Shown piece after piece: positions 1 through 5,289 of a DNA stretch of 5,289 bases. The notes beneath the pieces were generated by a model. That model was not told where the DNA came from. It ran no database searches and saw only the letters and a program-made list of their open reading frames with translations. The position numbers and the translations under genes are program-made. Source of the DNA: Pseudomonadota bacterium (GTDB taxonomy: Bacteria; Pseudomonadota; Gammaproteobacteria; Burkholderiales; SG8-41); contig JAEYXO010000299.1 in assembly GCA_023431245.1 (NCBI GenBank), forward strand, positions 1-5,289, written 5' to 3'. Position 1 is the stretch's first letter. Each line of letters starts with the position of its first letter.

Positions 1-533
1 ACCAGCAGGCATTTGGTGGCCTCGAGCAGGCTGGTTTCGGGCTTGACGACGCGGTCGATGACCGGTTTGCCGTACTTGCTTTCGCCGATCTGGAAATAGG
101 TCGTCTCGGCGGTGGATTCGATGAAATTGCCCTCGCTGTAGACATGGAACAGCCGCTGGCGGCCGCCGGCGATCTGGCCGCCGACGATGAAGGAGGCGCT
201 TGCATCAACATTGGCCTGCTGCAGGTAGGGGCCGTCGCGCAGCCGGACTTCGCGCAGCGCCTGTCCCACCATCTCCGCGACTTCGTACATCGAGCGCGCG
301 TCGAACAGGGTTCGCCGTGTTCCGGGCTGGCGCTGGTCCTCCTCGAGCAGGTTGATGGCGCTCTGGGTGATTGACAGGTTGCCCGAGCTGAGGATGACGA
401 TCACGCGGTCGCCGTCCCTGCTGAACACGCGCATCTTGCGGTAGCTGGAGACGTGGTCGACACCGGCATTGGTGCGCGAGTCGGACGCGAACACCATGCC
501 GGCCTTGAGGGTGACCGCAACGCAGTAAGTCAT
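1..533 (-). CDS. Anbu, proteasome-related N-terminal-nucleophile peptidase (partial, C-terminus off the left edge)
   Basis: Anbu is the 'ancestral beta subunit' relative of the 20S proteasome and HslV, a cytoplasmic Ntn hydrolase that assembles into open helical rings. 177 complete codons are visible of a family length near 240-250. The protein begins MTYCVAVTLKAGMVFASDSR. Removing Met1 exposes Thr as the presumed nucleophile; the SDS motif gives Asp18 (Asp17 of the mature form) and Lys33 in YRKM falls at the proteasome Lys33 position. The SSGNLS, SFIVGGQ and GESKYGKPVIDR segments are typical of Anbu. The ATG at 533 is chosen because it puts Thr at position 2, which catalysis requires. No clear Shine-Dalgarno sequence precedes it. 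It lies 90 bp downstream of the alpha-E gene with its own likely promoter. In this family it occurs with ATP-grasp and alpha-E genes and is inferred to process their product. The natural substrate is uncertain. Family assignment is confident; activity is inferred from the residues. Confidence 0.93.
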   Translation of the reverse strand, partial: MTYCVAVTLKAGMVFASDSRTNAGVDHVSSYRKMRVFSRDGDRVIVILSSGNLSITQSAINLLEEDQRQPGTRRTLFDARSMYEVAEMVGQALREVRLRDGPYLQQANVDASASFIVGGQIAGGRQRLFHVYSEGNFIESTAETTYFQIGESKYGKPVIDRVVKPETSLLEATKCLL

Positions 534-623
534 CTGGATCTGAAACGGGAAATTGGATGGGGCGAAGCATAGGGTAAGCCGCAATGGCTGACAAGCAAGC
601 CGCGCGGCTGCAAAGGTTCCGGG
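534..623. other. 90-bp gap between alpha-E and Anbu genes
   Basis: This spacer is much larger than the 7-bp overlap between the two genes upstream. It contains a sigma70-like promoter reading toward Anbu, a perfect 12-bp palindrome AGCCGCGCGGCT at 598-609, and a short stem AGCC/GGCT with a 5-nt loop at 577-589. Neither inverted repeat is followed by a T-run on the minus strand, so no intrinsic terminator is supported. No small gene is convincing here. It is too short to hold the transglutaminase gene often found beside alpha-E. Confidence 0.7.
566..594 (-). promoter_or_regulatory. Candidate sigma70 promoter for Anbu
   Basis: On the minus strand a -35 box TTGTCA (589-594, 5 of 6 matches to consensus) is followed by exactly 17 bp and a -10 box TATGCT (566-571, 4 of 6 matches, with the key T, A and final T). 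Transcription would start near position 559, leaving a leader of about 26 nt before the Anbu ATG at 533. The -35 box abuts the palindrome at 598-609. It is the best promoter-like match I found in the window. No experimental evidence is available. Confidence 0.55.
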
Positions 624-1610
624 TCATGGGGTTTGCCGCGCCGCTGGGGCATCGTAGACGGGCGCGAGGAAGTGGCGGTTCAGTTCGTCGTTGAGCAGGT
701 GCAGTTTTTCCAGGAATTCCATCAGGTATTCGTGGAGGCCGGCTTCCATGATCTGTTCGACGCGGCCGTAATGCAGCTGGGCGTGGAGTTCGCCGGCGAG
801 GCGTTCGGGCTCCATCGAATCGCGCTTGCAGAGGTCGCGCAGGATTTCGTAGATCTCGTTCATGCAGGCATGCAGCGAGCGCGGGAGATCGTCACGCAGG
901 ATCAGCAGCTCGGCGACGCGTTTCGGCGTGATGACGTCCCTGTAGATGCGGCGGTAGGAGCTCAGCGCGCTGACTGAACGCAGCAGGGCGCTCCACTGGT
1001 AGTAATCGACCGCGCCGCCGACATCCGCGGCACTCGGCAGCAGCGTGTGGTACTTGACGTCGAGCAGGCGTACCGTGTTGTCGGCGCGTTCGGTGAACGT
1101 GCCGAGACGGATGAACTGGTAAGCCTCGTCGCGCAGCATGGTGCCGAAGGTCACGCCGCGGAACTGGTGCGACTGGGTCTTGATCCACTCGAAGAGCTCG
1201 TTGATGCCGCCCTGGGCCAGCGCGGCTTCGCTGCGGCTGCGCAGTTCGAGCCAGGTGGCGTTCAGGTCCTCATACATCTCCGAGGTCATCACACCGCGCA
1301 TGCTGCGACCGTTCTCGCGCGCGGCGTGCATCAGCGAGCAGATGCTCGAGGGGTTGCCGCTGTCGGTGACCATGAAGCGCAGCACCTTCTCCGAGGTCAG
1401 CGGCCCGGGATTCCTGGCGTAATAACTGCTGGCAAGGCCGTTGATCACCAGCGGCAATGCCCAGGGCTCCGCCCAGGACTGCGCTGCGTCGGTCACGCGG
1501 TAGGGCAGCAGCGACATCTGGTAGGTGACGTCGAGCAGGCGTGCGGTGTTTTCCGCGCGTTCGATCTGCCGCGACATCCAGTAGAGGTTGTTGGCGTGCC
1601 GGCTCAGCAT
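624..1610 (-). CDS. Alpha-E domain protein (DUF403, COG2307)
   Basis: This 328-residue protein has the usual length and composition of the alpha-E family: almost entirely alpha-helical, cytoplasmic, with no signal peptide or membrane segment. It opens MLSRHANNLYWMSRQIERAE, the family signature. The motif IERAENTARLLDV (residues 16-28) recurs as TERADNTVRLLDV (173-185), showing two related helical halves. Conserved Glu/Arg/Asp residues in these motifs are probably functional, but no reaction is established. The family almost always accompanies a circularly permuted ATP-grasp protein and often Anbu and a transglutaminase-like protease; Iyer, Aravind and colleagues predicted these to form a peptide or amide synthesis and modification system. 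The ATG at 1610 has a strong ribosome binding site 7 nt upstream and overlaps the ATP-grasp stop codon, which suggests translational coupling. The C-terminus (APAARQTP) looks disordered. Confidence 0.93.
   Translation of the reverse strand: MLSRHANNLYWMSRQIERAENTARLLDVTYQMSLLPYRVTDAAQSWAEPWALPLVINGLASSYYARNPGPLTSEKVLRFMVTDSGNPSSICSLMHAARENGRSMRGVMTSEMYEDLNATWLELRSRSEAALAQGGINELFEWIKTQSHQFRGVTFGTMLRDEAYQFIRLGTFTERADNTVRLLDVKYHTLLPSAADVGGAVDYYQWSALLRSVSALSSYRRIYRDVITPKRVAELLILRDDLPRSLHACMNEIYEILRDLCKRDSMEPERLAGELHAQLHYGRVEQIMEAGLHEYLMEFLEKLHLLNDELNRHFLAPVYDAPAARQTP
1604..1610 (-). other. 7-bp gene overlap ATGCTGA (ATP-grasp stop / alpha-E start)
   Basis: Reading the minus strand, ATG of the alpha-E gene (1610-1608) and TGA of the ATP-grasp gene (1606-1604) share the heptamer ATGCTGA in different frames. 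This favours a single mRNA and coupled translation of the two proteins, fitting their near-universal pairing. Confidence 0.9.
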
Positions 1611-3031
1611 GGCAGGTCCTCCAGAACCCAGGTGTCCTTGGTGCCGCCGCCCTGCGAGGAGTTGACGACCAGGGAGCCCTCGCGCAGCGCGACGCGGGTC
1701 AATGCGCCCGGCACCAGTGTGACTTCCTTTCCGGACAACACGTAGGGGCGCAGGTCGACGTGCCGCGGCACGATGCCGGAATCGCGGAAGGTCGGGCAGG
1801 TGGACAGGGCCAGAGTGGGTTGGGCGATGTAATTGGCGGGATTGAGTTCGATGCGCTTGCGGAATTCGGCGATCTGCTCTTTGGTCGAAGTCGGTCCGAC
1901 CAGCATGCCGTAGCCGCCGGAACCCTGGACTTCCTTGACCACCAGTTCCGGCAGGTGCGCAAGGGTGTACGCGAGGTCCTCGGCGTTCCCCAGCCGGTAG
2001 GTCGGCACGTTGGAGATGATCGGTTTTTCGCCGAGGTAGAACTCGATCATCTGCGGCACGTAGAGATAGGTCGATTTGTCATCGGCGACACCGGTGCCGA
2101 TGGCGTTGGCGAGCGTGACGTTGCCGGCACGGTAGGCGTCGAATATGCCGGGCACACCGAGCACCGAGTCCGGACGGAATGCCTTCGGATCCAGGTAGTC
2201 GTCATCGATGCGGCGGTAGATCACGTCGACCCGCTGGGGGCCGGCGGTGGTGCGCATGTAAACGCAGTTGTTGGAGACAAAGAGGTCCTGGCCCTCGACC
2301 AGTTCGATGCCCATCTGCTGGGCGAGGAAGGCGTGTTCGAAATAGGCGCTGTTGTAGGCGCCGGGTGTCATCACGACAACCGTGGGCTGGCTGACATGTT
2401 CGGGCGCCACGGTGCGCAGGTTTTCCAGCAGCACGTCGGTGTAATGGTCGATCGGGGCGACCGGGATGCGTCCGAAGAGTTCGGGAAACAGCCGCATCAT
2501 CATCTTGCGGTTTTCCAGCATGTAGGAGACGCCGGAGGGGGTGCGCAGATTGTCTTCCAGCACATAGAACTCGCCGGCGTCCGTCTTGACGATGTCGACG
2601 CCGGCGATGTGCACGTAAACGTCGCCGGGAACCTGGATGCCCCGCATTTCAGGACGGAAGGCCGAGTTGCCGGTGACCTGGGCGGCGGGAATGATGCCGG
2701 CCTTGAGGATCTCCTGGCCGTGGTAGATGTCTTTCAGGAAGGCATTGAGTGCGCGCACCCTCTGGCAGGCGCCATCGTTGATGATTTTCCAGGCATTGGG
2801 ACGGATGATGCGGGGAATGATGTCGAAGGGGATCGAGCGTTCGGTGCCTGATTCGTCGCCGTACACCGCGAAGGTGATGCCGAGGCGGGTGTACAGCGCG
2901 TCCGCCTCACGTTGTTTCTGCGGCAGAAAATCGGAGGGTTTGCCGTCCAGCCAGTCGGCGTAAGCGCGATAATGCGAGCGGACGACGCCGTCCGGGGCGC
3001 GCATTTCGTCGTAGGGTGGCTTGCCGCTCAT
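1604..3031 (-). CDS. Circularly permuted ATP-grasp protein (DUF404/DUF407, COG2308), putative amidoligase
   Basis: This 475-residue protein matches the length and motifs of the circularly permuted ATP-grasp family, predicted to use ATP to join a carboxylate to an amine (amidoligase). Its substrates are unknown. Visible motifs are VLEDNLRTPSG (157-167), IGTGVADDKSTYLYVP (311-326), the nucleotide-binding VVKEVQGSGGYGMLVG (364-379) with Lys366 likely contacting ATP, RHVDLRPY (423-430) and the C-terminal NSSQGGGTKDTW (457-468). No signal peptide or transmembrane segment is seen, so it should be cytoplasmic. The frame stays open upstream to an ATG at 3133, but the ATG at 3031 (MSGKPPYDEMRAPDG) is preferred. 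It has AGGA 8 nt upstream, homologues begin close to this point, and the 34 extra residues look like translated leader DNA. It overlaps alpha-E by 7 bp and is the first gene of the leftward set, diverging from relA. Confidence 0.93.
   Translation of the reverse strand: MSGKPPYDEMRAPDGVVRSHYRAYADWLDGKPSDFLPQKQREADALYTRLGITFAVYGDESGTERSIPFDIIPRIIRPNAWKIINDGACQRVRALNAFLKDIYHGQEILKAGIIPAAQVTGNSAFRPEMRGIQVPGDVYVHIAGVDIVKTDAGEFYVLEDNLRTPSGVSYMLENRKMMMRLFPELFGRIPVAPIDHYTDVLLENLRTVAPEHVSQPTVVVMTPGAYNSAYFEHAFLAQQMGIELVEGQDLFVSNNCVYMRTTAGPQRVDVIYRRIDDDYLDPKAFRPDSVLGVPGIFDAYRAGNVTLANAIGTGVADDKSTYLYVPQMIEFYLGEKPIISNVPTYRLGNAEDLAYTLAHLPELVVKEVQGSGGYGMLVGPTSTKEQIAEFRKRIELNPANYIAQPTLALSTCPTFRDSGIVPRHVDLRPYVLSGKEVTLVPGALTRVALREGSLVVNSSQGGGTKDTWVLEDLPC
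1618..1622 (-). promoter_or_regulatory. Strong ribosome binding site of the alpha-E gene
   Basis: GGAGG on the minus strand lies 7 nt before the ATG at 1610, inside the final codons of the ATP-grasp gene. It fixes the alpha-E start and should allow reinitiation after the upstream stop codon. Confidence 0.8.
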
Positions 3032-3039
3032 GGTGGGTT

Positions 3040-3043
3040 TCCT
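3040..3043 (-). promoter_or_regulatory. Ribosome binding site of the ATP-grasp gene (decides the start)
   Basis: Minus-strand AGGA, extended as AGGAAA, sits 8 nt before the ATG at 3031. The upstream in-frame ATG at 3133 would make a 34-residue extension without family resemblance, so this site supports the shorter protein. Confidence 0.65.
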
Positions 3044-3071
3044 GTTGGCCACTGTGGACTGTTTGTAACAC

Positions 3072-3101
3072 AGCTTAAGCAACCGGTATGCCATTCGGCA
3101 A
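3072..3101 (-). promoter_or_regulatory. Weak candidate sigma70 promoter for the ATP-grasp operon
   Basis: On the minus strand TTGCCG (3096-3101, 4 of 6 matches) is separated by 18 bp from TAAGCT (3072-3077, 3 of 6 matches including the conserved TA and final T). The start site would fall near 3065, about 34 nt before the ATG at 3031. The match is marginal; location and orientation are its main support. Confidence 0.3.
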
Positions 3102-3127
3102 AAGCGGCCAGTCCGCAGATGTCCCGT

Positions 3128-3143
3128 GGGCACTCATGGGGCA
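3128..3143 (+). promoter_or_regulatory. Possible sigma54-type promoter element before relA
   Basis: The sequence GGGCACTCATGGGGCA keeps the invariant GG (3129-3130) and GC (3141-3142) exactly 10 bp apart and the GGCAC part of the -24 box, but has GG where the -12 box normally has TT. Transcription would start near 3154, about 75 nt before relA. E. coli relA is known to have a sigma54 promoter, which raises the prior slightly. GG-N10-GC is common by chance in GC-rich DNA, so this is tentative. Confidence 0.2.
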
Positions 3144-3207
3144 ACATGACCGGCGGTGGTGCGGCCGCCCCATTTTGGGGCAAACTCACCGGATTTTTGC
3201 AGGATGA
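3136..3207 (+). CDS. Possible 23-codon leader ORF of relA (doubtful)
   Basis: An ATG at 3136 opens 23 codons ending at TGA 3205-3207, in the same frame as relA, with 21 nt between its stop and the relA ATG. It begins MGQHDRRW and the 39-bp direct repeat is encoded twice in this frame as GQHDR and GQTHR. No convincing ribosome binding site precedes it and no family is recognised. It may simply be chance. It is recorded because its position and in-frame repeat would suit a regulatory leader peptide. Confidence 0.15.
   Translation: MGQHDRRWCGRPILGQTHRIFAG
3137..3192 (+). repeat. Imperfect 17-bp direct repeat in the relA leader
   Basis: TGGGGCAACATGACCGG (3137-3153) and TGGGGCAAACTCACCGG (3176-3192) match at 14 of 17 positions, with start points 39 bp apart. 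The shared ends TGGGGCAA and ACCGG flank a variable core. It could be a pair of regulator sites or a local duplication. No named binding protein is recognised. Confidence 0.6.
3152..3181 (+). promoter_or_regulatory. Two overlapping, mutually exclusive hairpins upstream of relA
   Basis: GGCGG (3152-3156) can pair with CCGCC (3165-3169), and GCCCCA (3167-3172) can pair with TGGGGC (3176-3181) around a TTT loop. Bases 3167-3169 belong to both stems, so only one can form. The second stem is followed by AAACTC, not a T-run, so it is not an intrinsic terminator on the plus strand. Whether the region is transcribed depends on where relA transcription begins. Confidence 0.35.
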
Positions 3208-3228
3208 TCAAGGGTTCAGGCGGGTTAC

Positions 3229-5289
3229 ATGGTCAGGAAACATCAATTGCAGCTGGTTAATGTTGAGAATCCGCAGTCCGGGGACTGGGCGGAACGGTTG
3301 GCTGCGCGTTTTGACGGACCGGCAGGCCTGATGCTGAAGGCGGCGGTGGACGAGATTTCCTCAACGGGCAGCACTGCGCTACCGAGCGGCGAAACGGCAC
3401 TTGAGCGTGCGCAGGCGGTCGCGGAGATCGTGCTGCAGCTCGACCTGGATCATGAGTCGGTGGCGGCTGCCTTGCTGGTGCCTGTGCTGCGGGCACGGCC
3501 AGAACTCCTCCCGGGCATCCGTGAGCGTTTTGGTGCCACGGTGGCGGAACTGGCCGAGGGCGTACTGCGCATGGGTGAAATCGGCGCGTTGTCGAACCGG
3601 GCCGCGCCGCCCCGTGCCGAAGCGCAGGCCGCACAGCTGGAGACGCTGCGCAAGATGCTGCTGGCGATGGTCCAGGACGTGCGCGTGGTGCTGATCAAGC
3701 TGGCCGATCATCTGCAGGAGCTGCGGGCGGTGATCCGGCTCGGGGATTCGCGGCAGATGACGGAAATCGCCGACCTTACGCAGGACATTTTTGCGCCCCT
3801 GGCCAACCGGCTCGGGGTCTGGCAGATCAAATGGGAACTGGAGGATCTGGCACTGCGGGTGCACGATCCCGACAGTTACAAGCGTATTGCGCGGCTGCTG
3901 GATGAAAAGCGGCTGGATCGCGAGCGTTATATCGAGAATGTGGTGGCCCAGCTGAAGGGGGAAATCACGCGGGCCGGGATTGCCGCGGAGGTCAGCGGCC
4001 GGCCCAAGCATATCGCCAGCATTCATCGCAAGATGCAGCGCAAGGCGATTGATTTTGAAGGGCTTTATGACGTGCGGGCGGTAAGGGTGCTGGTGCGCGA
4101 CGTGAAGGACTGTTATGCCGTGCTGGGTATCGTTCACAGCCTGTGGTCGCCGTTGCCGAAGGAATTCGACGATTACATCGCCAAGCCCAAGGCCAACAAC
4201 TACCGCTCCCTGCATACCGCGGTGATCGGACCCGAAGGCAAATCGCTGGAAGTGCAGATCCGTACCCACGAGATGCACCAGCACTCCGAACTGGGCGTCG
4301 CGGCGCACTGGCAGTACAAGGAGGGCGGCCGCCAGGACCGTGGCTACCAGGAAAAAATCGCCTGGCTGAGGCAGGTTCTGGAGTGGAAGGACGAGGTGCG
4401 TGATACCGGTGAATTTGCCGAACAGTTTCGCACCGGACTTTTCGAGGACTCCGTCTATGTGTTCACCCCGCAAGGGCGGGTGGTGGATCTGCCGAAGGGG
4501 TCGACTCCCGTTGATTTTGCCTATCACGTGCATACCGAGCTCGGGCACCGCTGCCGCGGTGCCAAGGTCGATGGTGTGATGGTCTCGCTGAATACCGTGC
4601 TGACCAACGGGCAGCAGGTCGAAATTCTGGCGGCGAAACAGGGCGGTCCCAGCCGCGACTGGCTCAATCCGCAGCTCGGTTTCCTGAAAAGCGCGGGGGC
4701 CCGCGCCAGGGTGCGCCAGTGGTTCAACCGTCTGAACCTGGAAGCCGATATTGCCCAGGGGCGGGCGCAGCTTGAGAAGGAATTGCAGCGCCGCGGCCTG
4801 AGCCGGCTGAACCTGGACCAGCTGGCCGCTGACATGGGGTTTGACAGGCTTAACGACCTGCTTTCCGGTCTGGGGCGCGGGGAAGTGGGGCCCAAGGCGC
4901 TGCAGGTGGCGTTGCAACCGGATGAGGCGCCTGCCGGGGCACCTGCCGCAGCCGAGGCTATGGTCACCCGCAAGCCCGGCGCCGGGGGCGGGGTGCTGGT
5001 GGTCGGCGTTGACAAGCTGCTGACCACGCCGGCGAAGTGCTGCCGTCCGGCGCCGCCAGAGCCCATAGTCGGGTTTGTCACCCGCGGACGCGGGGTCAGT
5101 GTGCACAGGGCCGATTGCGCAAACCTTGCGCGGCTTGATCCGCGGCGTCGTATCGAGGCCGAATGGGGCGCACCGGGCAGCACGACATTTCCGGTCGATA
5201 TCGTGGTTGATGCCGTGGATCGCACGGGCCTGTTGCGGGACATTTCCGAGGTCCTGTCGCGCGAACGCATCAATGTCACGGCGACGCGG
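3229..5289 (+). CDS. relA: RelA, ribosome-associated (p)ppGpp synthetase (GTP pyrophosphokinase), 3' end off the window
   Basis: RelA transfers pyrophosphate from ATP to GTP or GDP to make (p)ppGpp on ribosomes holding uncharged tRNA. 687 codons are visible; E. coli RelA has 744 residues, so roughly 55-60 are missing. Domains in order: a pseudo-hydrolase domain (about 30-200) in which HDxxED is replaced by V84, P85, R88 and A89; the synthetase domain (about 240-365) with GRPKHIASIHRKM (257-269), YDVRAVRV (280-287), EFDD (312-315), YRSLHT (325-330) and LEVQIRT (340-346) with catalytic Glu341; TGS (about 408-470) with VYVFTPQG and AYHVHTELGHRC; an alpha-helical region; an Ala/Pro/Gly linker (567-588); the Cys domain with C604, C605, H626 and C630; and the start of ACT (from about 653). 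ATG 3229 is the only ATG, GTG or TTG after the in-frame stop at 3205; a weak AGG lies 8 nt upstream. EFDD and the lost HD motif indicate a synthetase-only enzyme, so a separate SpoT is expected elsewhere. Confidence 0.97.
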   Translation, partial: MVRKHQLQLVNVENPQSGDWAERLAARFDGPAGLMLKAAVDEISSTGSTALPSGETALERAQAVAEIVLQLDLDHESVAAALLVPVLRARPELLPGIRERFGATVAELAEGVLRMGEIGALSNRAAPPRAEAQAAQLETLRKMLLAMVQDVRVVLIKLADHLQELRAVIRLGDSRQMTEIADLTQDIFAPLANRLGVWQIKWELEDLALRVHDPDSYKRIARLLDEKRLDRERYIENVVAQLKGEITRAGIAAEVSGRPKHIASIHRKMQRKAIDFEGLYDVRAVRVLVRDVKDCYAVLGIVHSLWSPLPKEFDDYIAKPKANNYRSLHTAVIGPEGKSLEVQIRTHEMHQHSELGVAAHWQYKEGGRQDRGYQEKIAWLRQVLEWKDEVRDTGEFAEQFRTGLFEDSVYVFTPQGRVVDLPKGSTPVDFAYHVHTELGHRCRGAKVDGVMVSLNTVLTNGQQVEILAAKQGGPSRDWLNPQLGFLKSAGARARVRQWFNRLNLEADIAQGRAQLEKELQRRGLSRLNLDQLAADMGFDRLNDLLSGLGRGEVGPKALQVALQPDEAPAGAPAAAEAMVTRKPGAGGGVLVVGVDKLLTTPAKCCRPAPPEPIVGFVTRGRGVSVHRADCANLARLDPRRRIEAEWGAPGSTTFPVDIVVDAVDRTGLLRDISEVLSRERINVTATR

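Larger units (their letters stand above)
3032..3228. promoter_or_regulatory. Divergent intergenic control region between the ATP-grasp operon and relA
   Basis: These 197 bp separate two diverging start codons and must hold the promoters of both units unless transcription enters from elsewhere. It is locally AT-richer at 3061-3105. It contains a palindrome GCTTAAGC (3073-3080), an imperfect direct repeat (3137-3153 and 3176-3192), overlapping hairpins at 3152-3181, a weak sigma54-like element and weak sigma70-like candidates on both strands. One further candidate toward relA is TTGTAA (3063-3068), 18 bp, TATGCC (3087-3092), which is poor. The region is typical in size for a shared regulatory region, but no known operator is recognised. 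Confidence 0.7.

Noticed and set aside
205..627. 140-codon minus-strand frame whose ATGA start overlaps the alpha-E stop codon
   Set aside because: The overlap looks like a coupled start, but most of the frame runs out of phase through Anbu, whose own frame is clearly conserved. The translation is Arg/Pro/His-rich without motifs.
1047..1745. 232-codon plus-strand open frame
   Set aside because: It is antisense to the alpha-E gene and the end of the ATP-grasp gene, both well supported, and shows no recognisable motif.
1541..2851. 436-codon plus-strand open frame
   Set aside because: It is antisense to the ATP-grasp gene, which has clear family motifs over the whole interval. Its Gly/Val/Asp/His-rich composition is a by-product of complementary codons.
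3032..3133. 34-residue N-terminal extension of the ATP-grasp protein from the ATG at 3133
   Set aside because: The extension lacks family resemblance and a ribosome binding site, and it would consume the likely promoter. The ATG at 3031 has AGGA at good spacing.
3167..3181. GCCCCA/TGGGGC hairpin as an intrinsic terminator
   Set aside because: The stem is only 6 bp and is not followed by a T-run on the plus strand. On the minus strand it lies upstream of the operon rather than at a gene end.
3379..5106. 575-codon minus-strand open frame
   Set aside because: It lies wholly antisense to relA, whose domains and catalytic motifs are unmistakable across the same stretch. The translation is Gln/His/Arg/Pro-rich without motifs, as expected for an antisense frame in GC-rich DNA.

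Overview
The window looks like a high-GC proteobacterial chromosome, probably Gammaproteobacteria or, less likely, Betaproteobacteria. The main reason is a RelA of the monofunctional E. coli type: the HD hydrolase motif is destroyed and the synthetase carries the EFDD signature. Genus cannot be assigned from the sequence alone. There is no sign of phage, transposon, CRISPR array or RNA gene. Coding density is high and codon use looks uniform, so this reads as core chromosome.

Layout: three genes are read leftward and one rightward from a 197-bp divergent intergenic region (3032-3228). The leftward set, in transcription order, is a circularly permuted ATP-grasp amidoligase-like protein (3031 to 1604), an alpha-E helical protein (1610 to 624) that overlaps it by 7 bp, and the proteasome-like peptidase Anbu (533 to the left edge, C-terminus missing). 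The rightward gene is relA (3229 to the right edge, C-terminal part of the ACT/RRM domain missing). It is encoded under a long spurious antisense frame.

How they may work together: ATP-grasp (COG2308), alpha-E (COG2307) and Anbu form a known conserved gene neighbourhood. By comparative genomics it is predicted to make a peptide or amide conjugate and to cleave or process it, usually with a transglutaminase-like protease as a fourth member. Its substrate is, to my knowledge, not established. The transglutaminase is not between alpha-E and Anbu here; it may lie beyond the left edge. RelA makes (p)ppGpp on stalled ribosomes during amino-acid starvation. The shared divergent control region makes co-regulation possible, but nothing in the sequence proves it.

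Non-coding signals: a good sigma70-type promoter (TTGTCA, 17 bp, TATGCT) lies in the 90-bp gap before Anbu, so Anbu may be transcribed separately from the ATP-grasp/alpha-E pair. The divergent region holds a 17-bp direct repeat (14/17 identical), two overlapping hairpins that cannot form together, a possible 23-codon leader ORF and a weak sigma54-like element ahead of relA.
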